Assembly: GCA_022180725.1 (NCBI GenBank)
Contig: BQMO01000014.1
Span: 124,001-188,000, forward strand
Reading direction: 5' to 3'
Source of the DNA: Phycisphaerae bacterium
Lineage (GTDB): Bacteria; Planctomycetota; Phycisphaerae; Phycisphaerales; UBA1924
DNA length: 64,000 nt
Shown: positions 11,766 to 21,321 of the stretch, in pieces
Numbering within the stretch: the first letter of the stretch is position 1
Layout: each line of letters opens with the position of its first letter
Translations under genes and position numbers: made by a program
The notes under the pieces: model-generated
What the model was told of the DNA's origin: nothing
Seen by the model: the letters and a program-made list of their open reading frames with translations, nothing else
Databases searched by the model: none

Positions 11766-12195
11766 GTCGCACCTCCTGACGTGGTTTCCCAACGTCGGGA
11801 CGCCGAACACCATTACGCCCCGGCCTTGGGGTGGTTGTCCTACCAGAGCAGTGTACCAGATGTACATGGGCCTGCCCAGCGGATATTGCATGAATTCCAT
11901 TGCCTGAACTACGGGGATTTGGACTTCGTGAGGACGATGAGTGCGCACGCAGATGATCTGGAAGGGGTTCGACGCTTGAGGCACTTCGGGGCGCCGTTGT
12001 CGGCGCATTGGGTATTGCAGGTCGGATTGTGAGGCGGGATGCCGCATCGCTCCACAGCCCAGGCACGACGGGTGGAGTTGTTATCGGGACCCGGAAAAGA
12101 TGAAGTGAAAGGAGGGCGAAGCGGTGGCTGAATCGAGTGACGGGAAGCGCCGATGACTTTCGGGACTTTCAGCCCCGAGCCGGAGGATTCGACCC
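11766..12195. other. 430-bp intergenic region before the pilus operon, with a possible mini-cistron
   Basis: Divergent spacer between the CBS gene and pilT. No recognisable RNA gene or repeat family is seen. Near its end a strong AAAGGAGGG (12108-12116) precedes GTG at 12124 and a 10-codon frame ending at 12156, just upstream of pilT, which has its own GGAGG at 12182-12186. The segment 12173-12196 (CCCCGAGCCG and GATTCGACCCG separated by 3 nt) recurs almost exactly at 49498-49517 upstream of another gene. Confidence 0.4.
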
Positions 12196-13251
12196 GTGGA
12201 CCTACTCCAGATTCTCAAGGCCGCGTATGAGGCGGATGCGTCGGACGTGCACCTGATCGCGGGACAGCCGCCGACAGTGCGTGTACACCAGGTGATGACG
12301 CCGCTGGAGATGCCGGTGGTGACGCGCGAACAGGCGCGGAAGTTCCTGGAGGTGATGGCGCCGCCGGAGGCGTTGACGAACTTTGAAAAGAACAAGGACG
12401 CGGACTTCTCGTTTCAGGCGGAGGGGCTGGCCCGGTACCGCGTGAACGCGCACATGCAGCGCGGCATGGTGGGGCTGGCGATGCGCATGATCAAGACGAA
12501 GGTTCCGCCGCTCGCGGCGTTGAATCTCCCGGAGGTCATCGCGCGGCTGACGTACCTCCCGCGCGGTCTGGTGCTGGTCACGGGGGACACGGGGTCGGGC
12601 AAGTCGACGACGCTGGCGGCGATGATCGAGGCGATGAACCAGCGGTACCGCAAGCACATCATCACGCTCGAGGACCCGGTGGAATACGTGTTCGAGAGCA
12701 AGCAATGCGTGCTGGAACAGCGTGAACTCGGGCAGGACATGCCCAGTTTCGCCAGCGGCCTCAAGCACGCCCTCCGTCAGGACCCCGACATCATCCTGGT
12801 GGGCGAAATGCGCGACCTGGAGACGACGGCGCTGGCGATCTCCGCGGCCGAGACGGGTCACCTCGTGCTCAGCACACTGCACACGTGCAACGCCTCGCAG
12901 ACGGTGGAACGCATCATTGATATGTACCCCGGCGGACAGCAGAACCAGATCCGCTCGATGCTGGCGGCGACGCTGCAGGCGGTGCTGAGCCAGACGCTGT
13001 TCGCGCGGACCGATCGGCCGGGGATGGTGCCCGCGGTGGAAGTGCTGCTGGCGACGCCGGCGGTGCGAAACCTGATCCGCGAGGCGCGGACCTTCGAAAT
13101 TCCCAACGTGATCGAGACCAGCCGCGCCATCGGGATGTGCAGCCTGGATTCGTCGATCGCGGAGTTGTACTTCAACGGATACATCAGCCGGGAGGACGCG
13201 ATCGCGCAGTCGGCGCACCCGGACAAGTTGGAGCGTCAGTTGGCGGCGTGA
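12196..13251 (+). CDS. pilT: Twitching-motility/retraction ATPase PilT
   Basis: A hexameric secretion-type ATPase that retracts type IV pili at the inner-membrane face. The 351 residues match the family length. Walker A GDTGSGKST is at 130-138, the Asp box around ITLEDPVEY, Walker B IILVGEMRD near 198-206, and the His box GHLVLSTLHT. The PilT-type region after the His box (NASQTVERIIDMYP) is present. The start is GTG with GGAGG 9 nt upstream. It is the first gene of a same-strand run with pilC and three pilin-like genes, so it probably serves that pilus. Confidence 0.93.
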   Translation: MDLLQILKAAYEADASDVHLIAGQPPTVRVHQVMTPLEMPVVTREQARKFLEVMAPPEALTNFEKNKDADFSFQAEGLARYRVNAHMQRGMVGLAMRMIKTKVPPLAALNLPEVIARLTYLPRGLVLVTGDTGSGKSTTLAAMIEAMNQRYRKHIITLEDPVEYVFESKQCVLEQRELGQDMPSFASGLKHALRQDPDIILVGEMRDLETTALAISAAETGHLVLSTLHTCNASQTVERIIDMYPGGQQNQIRSMLAATLQAVLSQTLFARTDRPGMVPAVEVLLATPAVRNLIREARTFEIPNVIETSRAIGMCSLDSSIAELYFNGYISREDAIAQSAHPDKLERQLAA

Positions 13252-13333
13252 GCGGAATGGGCGGGGAAGATCCCGAGGCGGGATGTTCTGCGAGTGGAAC
13301 GAATCGGACCATGTGTAGAGGACGGCGTTACTC

Positions 13334-14557
13334 ATGCCCAACTATCGATATCAGGTGCGTTCGAGTTCCGGGCAGGTTCAGGCCGGGGTGATCGCGGCGG
13401 ACAACGCGGCGACGGCGGCGGCGATCCTGCGCAACCAGGGCGCCCACGTGCTGTCGTTGAACGCCTCGAACACCGGGGACGGCAACTCGCTCTCGGAACG
13501 GTTGCGGGAGTTGAACTCCGGCAAGCCGACCCAGAAGCACGTGCTGGATTTCACGACGCAGTTGGCGGTGATGGTGCGCGCGGGGATCAACCTGCGCGCG
13601 GCCCTCGACGGGATCGCGGAGCAGACGACGCACGCGGGCTTCAAGAAGGTGGTGGCGCAACTGAAGCACGACGTCGAGGGCGGCAAGCAGTTCAGCGAGG
13701 CGATCGCGAAACATCCGAAACTCTTCAACCCGCTGTACGTCAACATGGTGCGGGCGTCGGAAATGTCCGGGTCGTTCAGCAAGATGCTCGACCGCATCGC
13801 GCAGTACATCGCGCAGCAGATCGAGACGAGGAAAATGGTCGTGGGCGCGGCGATCTACCCGGCCATCATCGGCGGGCTGGCGGTCTGCGTCACGGTGTTC
13901 CTGCTGACGTTCGTGCTGCCGAAGTTCGCCGACGTGTTCCGCGGGAAGGAGGACATCCTCCCCTGGGCCACCAAGTTCCTCATGAACCTCTCGCGCTTCA
14001 TGGTGGAGAACTGGTACATCCTGCTGGGGGGCGCGGCGGCGGGCCTCGGGGCGCTGTACGCATTCACACGCACGGAGGTCGGTTCGTTCTGGGTCGACAA
14101 GTTGAAACTGAGCGTGCCGATCGTGAAAATGATGTTCCGGTCGCTGTACATCTCCCGCTCGCTGCAGACGATGGGGCAGCTCATCAACGCGGGCGTGCCG
14201 ATGCTCGACACGATCGCGATCACGGGGGACATCTCGGGGAACCAGATCTTCCGCGGCATGTGGCGGAAGGTGCACGCGAGCGTCAAGCAGGGCAAGAAGA
14301 TCACGCAGCCCCTCATGCAGAACCAGGTCCTGCCGCGCGCCGTGGTGCAGATGATCTCGGCGGGCGAAGAGTCCGGTAAACTGGGCGAGGTGCTCGACGA
14401 AATCGCCGTGTACTACGCGAAACAGTTGAAGGACCACATCAAAGCGGTTACCGGAATGATCGAGCCCATCATGATCCTTATGATGGGCACAGTCGTTGGC
14501 TTCATCGCCATGGCGATCATTCTGCCCATCTTCAAGATGTCGCAGATCGTGAAGTAA
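13334..14557 (+). CDS. pilC: Type IV pilus/type II secretion inner-membrane platform protein PilC/GspF
   Basis: Polytopic platform protein of the T2SF family that couples the ATPases to pilin assembly. It has 407 residues with two T2SSF domains: the first with FTTQLAVMVRAGINLRAAL (about 73-91), the second with SLQTMGQLINAGVPMLDT. Hydrophobic segments lie around 175-195 and 235-250, with a C-terminal one (EPIMILMMGTVVGFIAMAIIL). The N-terminal region (YRYQVRSSSGQVQAGVI) is the usual PilC start. A second, distinct paralogue lies at 61701-62894. Confidence 0.92.
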   Translation: MPNYRYQVRSSSGQVQAGVIAADNAATAAAILRNQGAHVLSLNASNTGDGNSLSERLRELNSGKPTQKHVLDFTTQLAVMVRAGINLRAALDGIAEQTTHAGFKKVVAQLKHDVEGGKQFSEAIAKHPKLFNPLYVNMVRASEMSGSFSKMLDRIAQYIAQQIETRKMVVGAAIYPAIIGGLAVCVTVFLLTFVLPKFADVFRGKEDILPWATKFLMNLSRFMVENWYILLGGAAAGLGALYAFTRTEVGSFWVDKLKLSVPIVKMMFRSLYISRSLQTMGQLINAGVPMLDTIAITGDISGNQIFRGMWRKVHASVKQGKKITQPLMQNQVLPRAVVQMISAGEESGKLGEVLDEIAVYYAKQLKDHIKAVTGMIEPIMILMMGTVVGFIAMAIILPIFKMSQIVK

Positions 14558-14603
14558 CCGATGCTTGTTCCCGGGGCCTCGGGCTCCTGACGGGAGGCAT
14601 TGG

Positions 14604-15278
14604 GTGGGCGCTTCACACGGGTTTCCGGTCCAACGGTGTGCTCGACGGCACGCGCGACGGGGTTTCACCCTGCTGGAGTCGATGATGGCGATCATCATCA
14701 TCGCGCTGGGTGTGCTGGCGTTTGTCGATGCCCAGGCCGCGTTCACGCGGTCGAACACCTGGTCGAGCCAGGCGGCGACGGGCATGCTGCTCGCGAACGA
14801 AATCCGGGAAGCAACCCGGCGACTGCCGCGGCATGACCCGGTGACGGGGCTGACGCTCCAGGGCATGGTGCTGAGCGGGTGGGGACGTGAAACGGGCGAA
14901 GTGTCGTTCGACGACCTCGATGATCTGGATGACTTCGACGGATTGGTATTCGGGGCCGGGGGGCAGTTCCCGGGGCCGGTGGATGCGTTCGGCGGGCTGG
15001 TCCCCGCCATCGATCTGAGCGGCAACACCATACTCGATCAGGCGGGCAATCCCGTGTCGCTTGACGGGTGGACGCAACGGGTGACGGTGGAGAAGGTCGA
15101 TCCGTACAACTTCAGCCAGACGCGAGCGAACGCGTATCAGCAGGCCGCCTCGGCCCAGTTGCCGTTCATCGGTGTCAACGGCTTTCCGATGCGCGTCACG
15201 GTCGTCGTGACGTACCAGGGGCTTGGTGAAACGCAGGCGACGGAGATCACGCGGTTGACGTGGATCGTTCCTCCATAA
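14604..15278 (+). CDS. PilV-like minor pilin with prepilin cleavage site
   Basis: A 224-residue secreted/pilus subunit. After a basic leader the class III signal reads RRG-FTLLESMM, with cleavage expected after Gly20 and Glu at position 5 of the mature protein, then a hydrophobic helix (AIIIIALGVLAFVDA). The 'ESMMAI' form and the position in the operon point to PilV/GspI-type minor pilins. Start GTG 14604 is chosen because GGGAGG lies 6 nt upstream; an in-frame TTG at 14565 has none. An acidic run (DDLDDLDDFD, about 105-114) could bind metal. It follows pilC by 46 bp. Confidence 0.8.
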   Translation: MGASHGFPVQRCARRHARRGFTLLESMMAIIIIALGVLAFVDAQAAFTRSNTWSSQAATGMLLANEIREATRRLPRHDPVTGLTLQGMVLSGWGRETGEVSFDDLDDLDDFDGLVFGAGGQFPGPVDAFGGLVPAIDLSGNTILDQAGNPVSLDGWTQRVTVEKVDPYNFSQTRANAYQQAASAQLPFIGVNGFPMRVTVVVTYQGLGETQATEITRLTWIVPP

Positions 15279-15330
15279 CGGATCGCTGGGGCGCGAGGTG
15301 GTGCGGTGGATGGTCTGGAGGGTCAGGGTC

Positions 15331-18201
15331 ATGAACAGTGATCGTCGGGTGAAACTCAGGGCGGTCATGCGGATGTGCCGGAGCCGGCGCGGCGTGGCGG
15401 CGGTGCTGGCGATGATGTTCATCGTGATGTTCGGCTCGCTGGCGACGGCGATGGCGATCGCGAGCAAGGGGAACATCACGACGGCGGCGACGCACCTGCA
15501 CGTAAGTCGGGCGCAGAGCGCCGCCGAAACAGGGCTGGCCGTCGCGCGCGCTCGCCTGCTGGAGGCCTCCGGACGGTTCGTGATCTCCTCGAGCAGCGTC
15601 GACGGTGACTTCGGATGGAACCTGTGGACGGGGAACCTCGGGTCGCTGGGCACGACGCAGGTGCTGCCGCCCACGACCGGGCGGCTGGATCAGGCCACGC
15701 CGGCGGGGCTGGCGGAAGCCATCGGGCAGGCCCACGCGCTCGACCAGGACACCGTGCCCACGCTCGGCGTGACCTCGGTGACCATCGGGAACGCGCAGGC
15801 TGGGTCGGGGAACGACTTCAAGTCGACGCATTGGGTGTACACGCCGGCGGTGGCGCTGGAACCACGACCCTCACCCTTGGCCGACCCGCCGCTGGCCTAT
15901 CAGGTGACGTACGCGCCGCTGGCGAACGGGACGGATATCCGGGCGATCGTGACAGGGTATGACCTGGGCTATTCGCGGTCGGGACGCGCGATCTCCCGCA
16001 CGATTTCGCAGGACTTTCGCCTCAGCAAGTCGGTGCGGCACGCGATCGTGTCGTCGAACCGCGTGATGATCGGGACGAACGTGATGATCTCGGGCGATAT
16101 CGGCTCGCGCTTCACGGGCGTGACGTTCAACAACGGGCACCCGCTGACGATGAAGTCGGACTTCTTCGGGAAGGACGCGGTCCTGGATCAGAAACTCGCG
16201 GCGCTCTTCGCGGCGCTCGCCTCGTACGACGTGGACGGCGACAACCGCCTTCGGACACAGCACCCCACGGAAGGGTCGGGAGTGCCGTCGGGCACGGTGG
16301 ACTACGACGGGGATGGGCAGCCGGACGATGCGTTCGCCGACGTGACCGGTGACGGGTACGTGGACGAGTTCGACCTGTTTATCCGGCACTACGACACCGA
16401 TGGGGACGGAAAGGTCACGCTCTCGGCGGCGTTGACGGCGGGCACGCCCGCGCAGGGACGGACGCCGGAGTTCGTGCTGAGCAACGGGCAGAGCGTCGAC
16501 GAGGGGTTGGCGCTGCTGATCGACTCAAACAACCCCGACCGCAACCGCAACGGCGTGTATGGCTTTGTCGACGCAAACGGGAACGGGCGGTGGGATGACG
16601 GCGAGTTGATGAACGACGTGGATACCGCGACGGGCCAGCATCGGGACCAGGTGCTCGGCTACCGTGACGGATTCATCGATCGAAAGGACCAGTACGCGAA
16701 GGTGGCGGGCGGGCTTCGCTTCACGGCGACGCAGTCCGCGTGGCAGACTGGCCAAGGCGGCAACGTCTCGACCTATCTCAAAGGGCCGATCGTGCCGCCG
16801 GCCGGCGCACCGGCGACCACGTTCGCGGCGGGGGATTCGACGTTGCCGCAGGTGGACGCGTCGATCTTCTCGGCGCAGCGCACGGCCTTGCAGAACGCGG
16901 CCGACGGCACCTCGTTCGACCAGCAGGTGGCCTCGCAACTGGGGGTGACGGTGGCGCAGTTGGCCACGTACGCGGCGCCGCAGCCCTCGGATTCGACCGC
17001 GCCGTGGTTCCGTCGGCTCGACCCGATCGCCGACGCGACGAGTCTGCCCGCGAACGCGGCGACGGCGTACTGGGAGAAGATGCCGTACAACTCGCCGTCC
17101 TACTCGGACGTGTATTTCCGGCCTGTCTACTACAACATGGTGTTCAAGGACGTGCAGATTCCGAAGGGGAACAACGGGCTGTTCATCAACTGCACCTTTG
17201 TCGGCGTGACCTGGGTGCGCACCGATACGACGAACTACCACGTGCTCTGGGGCGAGTATGGAAAAACGACGCTGACAAGCGGCGTGCCAACCCTCGTCAA
17301 CCCGCGGGCAATCTACGGCGGGACAAACTACCCGACGATGCTCCCGGCGACGGCGATCCCGCCGAACCAGAACATCCTCATGGCGGTGACCCCGATGGAC
17401 AAGGCCGACGTGGATTCCACGCAGACGAACCGTCCGGGGTACAGCAGCCTGCCGGACCCCCTGATCATCAGCGGGCGTCGCGTGACCGACACGCGGGCGC
17501 ACAGCAACAACCTCCGGTTCCACGACTGCTTGTTCGTCGGGTCGATCGTGTCGGACACGCCGGGGCTGTATGCGCACACGCGGAACAAGGTGCAGTTCAC
17601 GGGCGCGACGCGGTTTGCCCAGAAACACCCGACCCACCCGGACAGTGTGTCGCTGAACCCCGAGCCGGGCGACATGACGGAGATCAAGAAGACCTCGATG
17701 ATGCTGCCGAACTACTCGGTGGACCTGGGCACGTTCAACAGTCCGCCGGCGCAGAACATCGAGCTCAAGGGCGCAATCATCGCGGGCGTGCTCGACGCGC
17801 GAGGGAACGTCAGCATCGACGGGGCCTTGATGCTGACTTTCGCGCCCGTGCAGGGGCAGTACCCCCTCATCGACGCGACGGGGGCGCCGATCGGCAACCC
17901 GGCGAACTTCAACTCGACCATCGGGTACTTCGGGCCCAACGACGGCGACCAGGAATCGCTGGACCCGGCGACGCTGCCGGTCGTGAACGGCACGCGGATC
18001 GTGGGCTGGGACACGAACGGCGACGGGATGGCCGACGTCGCCCCGGACCAGCCGCAGCCGGCGGGATCGACCGCGGTCGCGTTCAACGGGTACGGCCGGA
18101 TCCGATTGAAGTTTGACCCGAAAATGAACCTGCCCGACGGGATCATGCTCCCCATGACGATGTCGCCCGTGCCGGGAACCTACCAGGAGGGCCATCCGTA
18201 A
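15331..18201 (+). CDS. Giant PilX-like pilus protein with calcium-binding-type repeats
   Basis: A 956-residue protein whose N-terminus matches the PilX N-terminal pattern: basic leader, RRGVAAVLAMMFIVMF hydrophobic segment (residues 19-34) without Glu5, then an amphipathic helix (SAAETGLAVARARLLEA). PilX proteins are usually below 250 residues, so about 700 residues are extra. Between about 300 and 440 there are several Asp-rich dockerin/thrombospondin-like loops (DVDGDNRL, DYDGDGQPDD, DVTGDGYVDEFD, DTDGDGKVT, DANGNGRWDDGE), and another near 895 (DTNGDGMADV). This predicts calcium binding outside the cell. GGAGGG lies 8 nt before the ATG. Its stop overlaps the next pilin's ATG by one base (TAATG). 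Confidence 0.75.
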   Translation: MNSDRRVKLRAVMRMCRSRRGVAAVLAMMFIVMFGSLATAMAIASKGNITTAATHLHVSRAQSAAETGLAVARARLLEASGRFVISSSSVDGDFGWNLWTGNLGSLGTTQVLPPTTGRLDQATPAGLAEAIGQAHALDQDTVPTLGVTSVTIGNAQAGSGNDFKSTHWVYTPAVALEPRPSPLADPPLAYQVTYAPLANGTDIRAIVTGYDLGYSRSGRAISRTISQDFRLSKSVRHAIVSSNRVMIGTNVMISGDIGSRFTGVTFNNGHPLTMKSDFFGKDAVLDQKLAALFAALASYDVDGDNRLRTQHPTEGSGVPSGTVDYDGDGQPDDAFADVTGDGYVDEFDLFIRHYDTDGDGKVTLSAALTAGTPAQGRTPEFVLSNGQSVDEGLALLIDSNNPDRNRNGVYGFVDANGNGRWDDGELMNDVDTATGQHRDQVLGYRDGFIDRKDQYAKVAGGLRFTATQSAWQTGQGGNVSTYLKGPIVPPAGAPATTFAAGDSTLPQVDASIFSAQRTALQNAADGTSFDQQVASQLGVTVAQLATYAAPQPSDSTAPWFRRLDPIADATSLPANAATAYWEKMPYNSPSYSDVYFRPVYYNMVFKDVQIPKGNNGLFINCTFVGVTWVRTDTTNYHVLWGEYGKTTLTSGVPTLVNPRAIYGGTNYPTMLPATAIPPNQNILMAVTPMDKADVDSTQTNRPGYSSLPDPLIISGRRVTDTRAHSNNLRFHDCLFVGSIVSDTPGLYAHTRNKVQFTGATRFAQKHPTHPDSVSLNPEPGDMTEIKKTSMMLPNYSVDLGTFNSPPAQNIELKGAIIAGVLDARGNVSIDGALMLTFAPVQGQYPLIDATGAPIGNPANFNSTIGYFGPNDGDQESLDPATLPVVNGTRIVGWDTNGDGMADVAPDQPQPAGSTAVAFNGYGRIRLKFDPKMNLPDGIMLPMTMSPVPGTYQEGHP

Positions 18202-18803
18202 TGCGCACCCCACGCCGGGGTTTCAGCATCATCGAGATGCTGATCGCCCTCTCCATCACCGCGACACTGCTGACGGCCACGCTGACCGCGCTCGACACCT
18301 CGTTCCGGTCGTACAAAGTGACCACGGAGGGCGCCAGCACAAACGTCGTGGCGCGACTCACCATGGCGAGGATGATGGCGATGATCCGCACCGGGCAGGA
18401 GTTCGGGCCCTACCCGGACGACGTGTTCGACGCGGCGACCAACCCGCTCGAGTCCTCGTTCATCGAGTTCGAAACGGCCAACGACGGCGCGGGGACGCGG
18501 CAGGTGATCCGGGTCGAACGTCGGGCGCAGAGTGATCCGCAGCGCGGGCCGTTCGAGTTGTGGTATGTCCAGACGACAATCGTGAACGATGTCGTGGTCG
18601 AGAGTGTCGAGCGTCCGATGCTCACCGGGATCGTCGACGCGAGGTTTACGCTCGAGTATGACGTCGGGCCGCGGCTGCGCCGGGCGACGGTGGACCTCAC
18701 GATCCGCCCGAACGACTACCAGGACGCCTCGTTCTCGGCCGACCTGGACACGCCGACGATCCGCCTGGTGTCGAGCGTGAACCCGCGCCGGCTGGATGAT
18801 TGA
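18201..18803 (+). CDS. PilW/GspJ-like minor pilin
   Basis: A 200-residue pilin-like protein with leader MRTPRRG, cleavage after Gly7, mature start FSIIE (Glu5 present) and the hydrophobic helix MLIALSITATLLTATL. After it comes a helix and a beta-rich C-terminal half. The order PilV-, PilX-, PilW-like follows the pilus-tip minor pilin clusters of other bacteria. The start overlaps the stop of the preceding gene by one base, implying translational coupling. It is the last gene of the run; no clear terminator follows in the 61 bp before the convergent nnrD. Confidence 0.8.
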   Translation: MRTPRRGFSIIEMLIALSITATLLTATLTALDTSFRSYKVTTEGASTNVVARLTMARMMAMIRTGQEFGPYPDDVFDAATNPLESSFIEFETANDGAGTRQVIRVERRAQSDPQRGPFELWYVQTTIVNDVVVESVERPMLTGIVDARFTLEYDVGPRLRRATVDLTIRPNDYQDASFSADLDTPTIRLVSSVNPRRLDD

Positions 18804-18864
18804 ATCACGCCGCCGTTCCGTGGGGTCGATATGCCCGAGATCGTGAACTCGCGTATGGGCGCCG

Positions 18865-19764
18865 TTACCGACGCAGTGATTCGAGCGCCGGCGGGATGAG
18901 TTCGGCGAGCTCGACGGCCACCATGCCGGATTCAGTGTGGTGAGCATCGGCCCAGGCGCGGGCGGCACGGGCGTGGGCCTCGACCGCGAGACGCACGAGA
19001 TCGAACAACCGCGGTGTGCCAGAGCGGCCATGGGCGGCGAGCAGGCCGGCGAGTACACCCGCGAGCACATCGCCCGTTCCGGCGGTGGCGAGGCAGGGAT
19101 TGGCATGATCGCAGCGCCACGTGGTGTGGCCGTCGCTGACGATGCTGCCGGCGCCCTTCAGCACGACGATGCACCCAAGCCGCTGCGCGAGGAGTTCGGC
19201 GGCCGTTGGACGCGTCGCGGTGTTCGTCGGGTCCGCGTGGATCCGCAGCGCCGTGGCCAGGCGGCGATACTCGCCGGGGTGCGGCGTGAGGACGGCGCGC
19301 GCGCGAAAGTCGCGGAAGAGATCAGGGGTGGCGGCGAGCGCGTTGAGGGCGTCGGCGTCGATGACCACCGGACATTCGGTGTGCTGAATCGCGCGGAGCG
19401 TGAGCGCCGCGACCGCCGGAAACTCGCCCATGCCAGGGCCGATGATGACCGCGTCGGCGCCGTGGAGCGCCGCGTCAAAGATGGGCACGGCGTCGGGCAG
19501 GTGAATCACGCCGTCAGGCAGCGTCGGCAGTGCCAGCCCGGTGGCGGAAGGGCACAGGCCGATGGCGTCGTTGAGTATCGGGGCGGGCGCGACGAGGCGG
19601 ACGAGCCCCGCGCCCGCGCGCAGGGCGCCAAGTGCGGCCAGGGCGGGGGCGCCGATCATGCGGACGGGTCCGGCGCAACACCCGCCCACCACGGCGACAC
19701 GGCCGAAGGTTCCCTTGTGGCCCGCGGGGGCGCGCGGGGGGAGGGTGGGAAGCGGGTCGTTCAC
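18865..19764 (-). CDS. nnrD: ADP-dependent NAD(P)H-hydrate dehydratase (YjeF C-terminal domain)
   Basis: Repairs hydrated NAD(P)H (NAD(P)HX) by ADP- or ATP-dependent dehydration; a ribokinase-like fold. Family features in the 299 residues are GHKGTFGRVAVVGG near the start, VIGPGMG, VIDADALNAL, LTPHPGEYRRL, VVLKGAGSIV and the catalytic TAGTGDVLAGVLAGLLA. In many bacteria this domain is fused to the epimerase; here the epimerase is separate, 12 kb away at 31520-32347. The start is GTG, and GTGA overlaps the upstream transglutaminase stop by 3 nt, so translation is probably coupled. Confidence 0.92.
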   Translation of the reverse strand: MNDPLPTLPPRAPAGHKGTFGRVAVVGGCCAGPVRMIGAPALAALGALRAGAGLVRLVAPAPILNDAIGLCPSATGLALPTLPDGVIHLPDAVPIFDAALHGADAVIIGPGMGEFPAVAALTLRAIQHTECPVVIDADALNALAATPDLFRDFRARAVLTPHPGEYRRLATALRIHADPTNTATRPTAAELLAQRLGCIVVLKGAGSIVSDGHTTWRCDHANPCLATAGTGDVLAGVLAGLLAAHGRSGTPRLFDLVRLAVEAHARAARAWADAHHTESGMVAVELAELIPPALESLRR

Positions 19765-21242
19765 TCGGTGCTCTCGACGCTGATGCGAAGACGGCCCATG
19801 AACGCGGCCACGCCGACCATGCCGCCGGATGGGTCGGAATCGTCGAGCGGGGAAAGAGCCAGCGTCAGGTGAGAGGGGTCGTACGCGTGGGTGCGGAGGG
19901 TGCCGTCAAGATCGACCCATTGCTTCACGCCGTCGAGGTCGATGAGCGCCTGGGCCCACATGTGATACCCGAAGACATGCTTCTGGCCTGAGAGTTCGGG
20001 GACGTAGACAAGCCCCGCGGCGGCGCGGGCGGGGATCCCATTGGCGCGGAGGAGCGCCGCGAGAAGCACGCCGTGCTCCGAGCAATCGCCCGAACGGGTG
20101 CGGGCGACTTCGCTGGCGGTGGCGAATCCGACGTCCATGTTCTTGTCGTGGATGTATCGGTTCACGAAGGCGCGACAGGCCTCAGCGAGCGCGGCACCCG
20201 CGCGGTCCTTCGCGGCCTGGGCGGCGAGCTCCTTGATCTTGACGTCGTTGCTGTCGCACAAGGGGGTTGCGCGGGTATAGGCGGGGTCGGTGAGGTCGGC
20301 CTGCGGGGCCGGGGTGGTGGGGCTTGCGGTGACGGTGACCCGTGCGGACTTGGCGTCGAGACGTTGAATGCGCTGCGTGCCGGTTTCGGGAAGGTCGGGC
20401 AGTTCGCCCTCGGCGACGCTGACGAGGTACACGGCCTTCCGGAGCCGGGCCGCGTTGGGGATCGGCTTGTCGGACTTGATAAGCGTGTGAGCCATGACAT
20501 CGGGGGAGGGCGCGGCGCTTTTCGCAAGGGCTTCTTCGCGGGTCGAGCGCACCATGACGATCGGGGTGGCCCCGAGGGGTGTTTCGGTGCGGAGCAGTTC
20601 GCCCTCCGCGTCGATCCACTCGGTGCTCACGGACCCGGGCATGGCGGTGTTCTCGCTGGTGACCTTGAAGGCATCCAGAGAACGCCCCATGACCTCGAGG
20701 GTGGTTTTCTCGAACCCTTTGCGGGTCAGGGTGACTGGCGTGGGGCCGGTCTCCGGGGCCAGCGTGCGGACACTGATTTCCTTGGCGCCGGACTTGAAGC
20801 GTTGAAGCGAGTAACGCTCGGCGGCCGCAGGGGTGAGCCAGGCGCCCTCGGGCAGCGGCGCGGTCGAGGTGCTGGTCGTCCCGCCCTGGGTCGTCGTCAC
20901 CTCGATGACCGACTTGGTGAAGGTGTAGGAGATTGTGACCGCCTCGGTGCCGAACTTCTGGACCCGCTTCATGGAGACGGGTTCCCCGGCGGCCGTCTCG
21001 ACGAACTCACTCTCCATGGACATGGACGCCTGCCCGTCGGCGCGGGCGATCGAGATGGACATGCGGGACCGCGTGGTGATCCGGTCGCCCTCGCGGGATT
21101 CGGCGGCGTGCATCCAGCCGACCTTGCCGCCCATCATGTCGAGGGTGTACCAGCGGTCCTTCTCCTGCCCGCGGGCCTGGAGCGGGAGAAGGCACGCGAG
21201 CGCCAGGATCGGAAGGAGCCATCGGCGAGCGGGGGCGAGCAT
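19761..21242 (-). CDS. Secreted transglutaminase-like (cysteine protease fold) protein
   Basis: A 493-residue protein with a cleavable signal peptide (LLPILALACLLPLQARG) and a C-terminal transglutaminase-like domain. The catalytic triad is visible: Cys387 in RSGDCSEHGVLLAALLR, His in GYHMWAQALID and Asp in WVDLDGT. The N-terminal 300 residues are beta-rich. Proteins of this layout in planctomycetes are common but their substrates are unknown; peptide hydrolysis or crosslinking in the periplasm is inference. The ATG at 21242 is preferred because GGAGA precedes it and the signal peptide starts there. It overlaps nnrD (GTGA). Confidence 0.88.
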   Translation of the reverse strand: MLAPARRWLLPILALACLLPLQARGQEKDRWYTLDMMGGKVGWMHAAESREGDRITTRSRMSISIARADGQASMSMESEFVETAAGEPVSMKRVQKFGTEAVTISYTFTKSVIEVTTTQGGTTSTSTAPLPEGAWLTPAAAERYSLQRFKSGAKEISVRTLAPETGPTPVTLTRKGFEKTTLEVMGRSLDAFKVTSENTAMPGSVSTEWIDAEGELLRTETPLGATPIVMVRSTREEALAKSAAPSPDVMAHTLIKSDKPIPNAARLRKAVYLVSVAEGELPDLPETGTQRIQRLDAKSARVTVTASPTTPAPQADLTDPAYTRATPLCDSNDVKIKELAAQAAKDRAGAALAEACRAFVNRYIHDKNMDVGFATASEVARTRSGDCSEHGVLLAALLRANGIPARAAAGLVYVPELSGQKHVFGYHMWAQALIDLDGVKQWVDLDGTLRTHAYDPSHLTLALSPLDDSDPSGGMVGVAAFMGRLRISVESTE

Positions 21243-21321
21243 GAGGGTCTCCGAGGGGGGTGACGTGGGGACGGCAAGTCTACGAACGCACCGAGGCCGG
21301 CGCGGCTGATACGCTCCGGGA

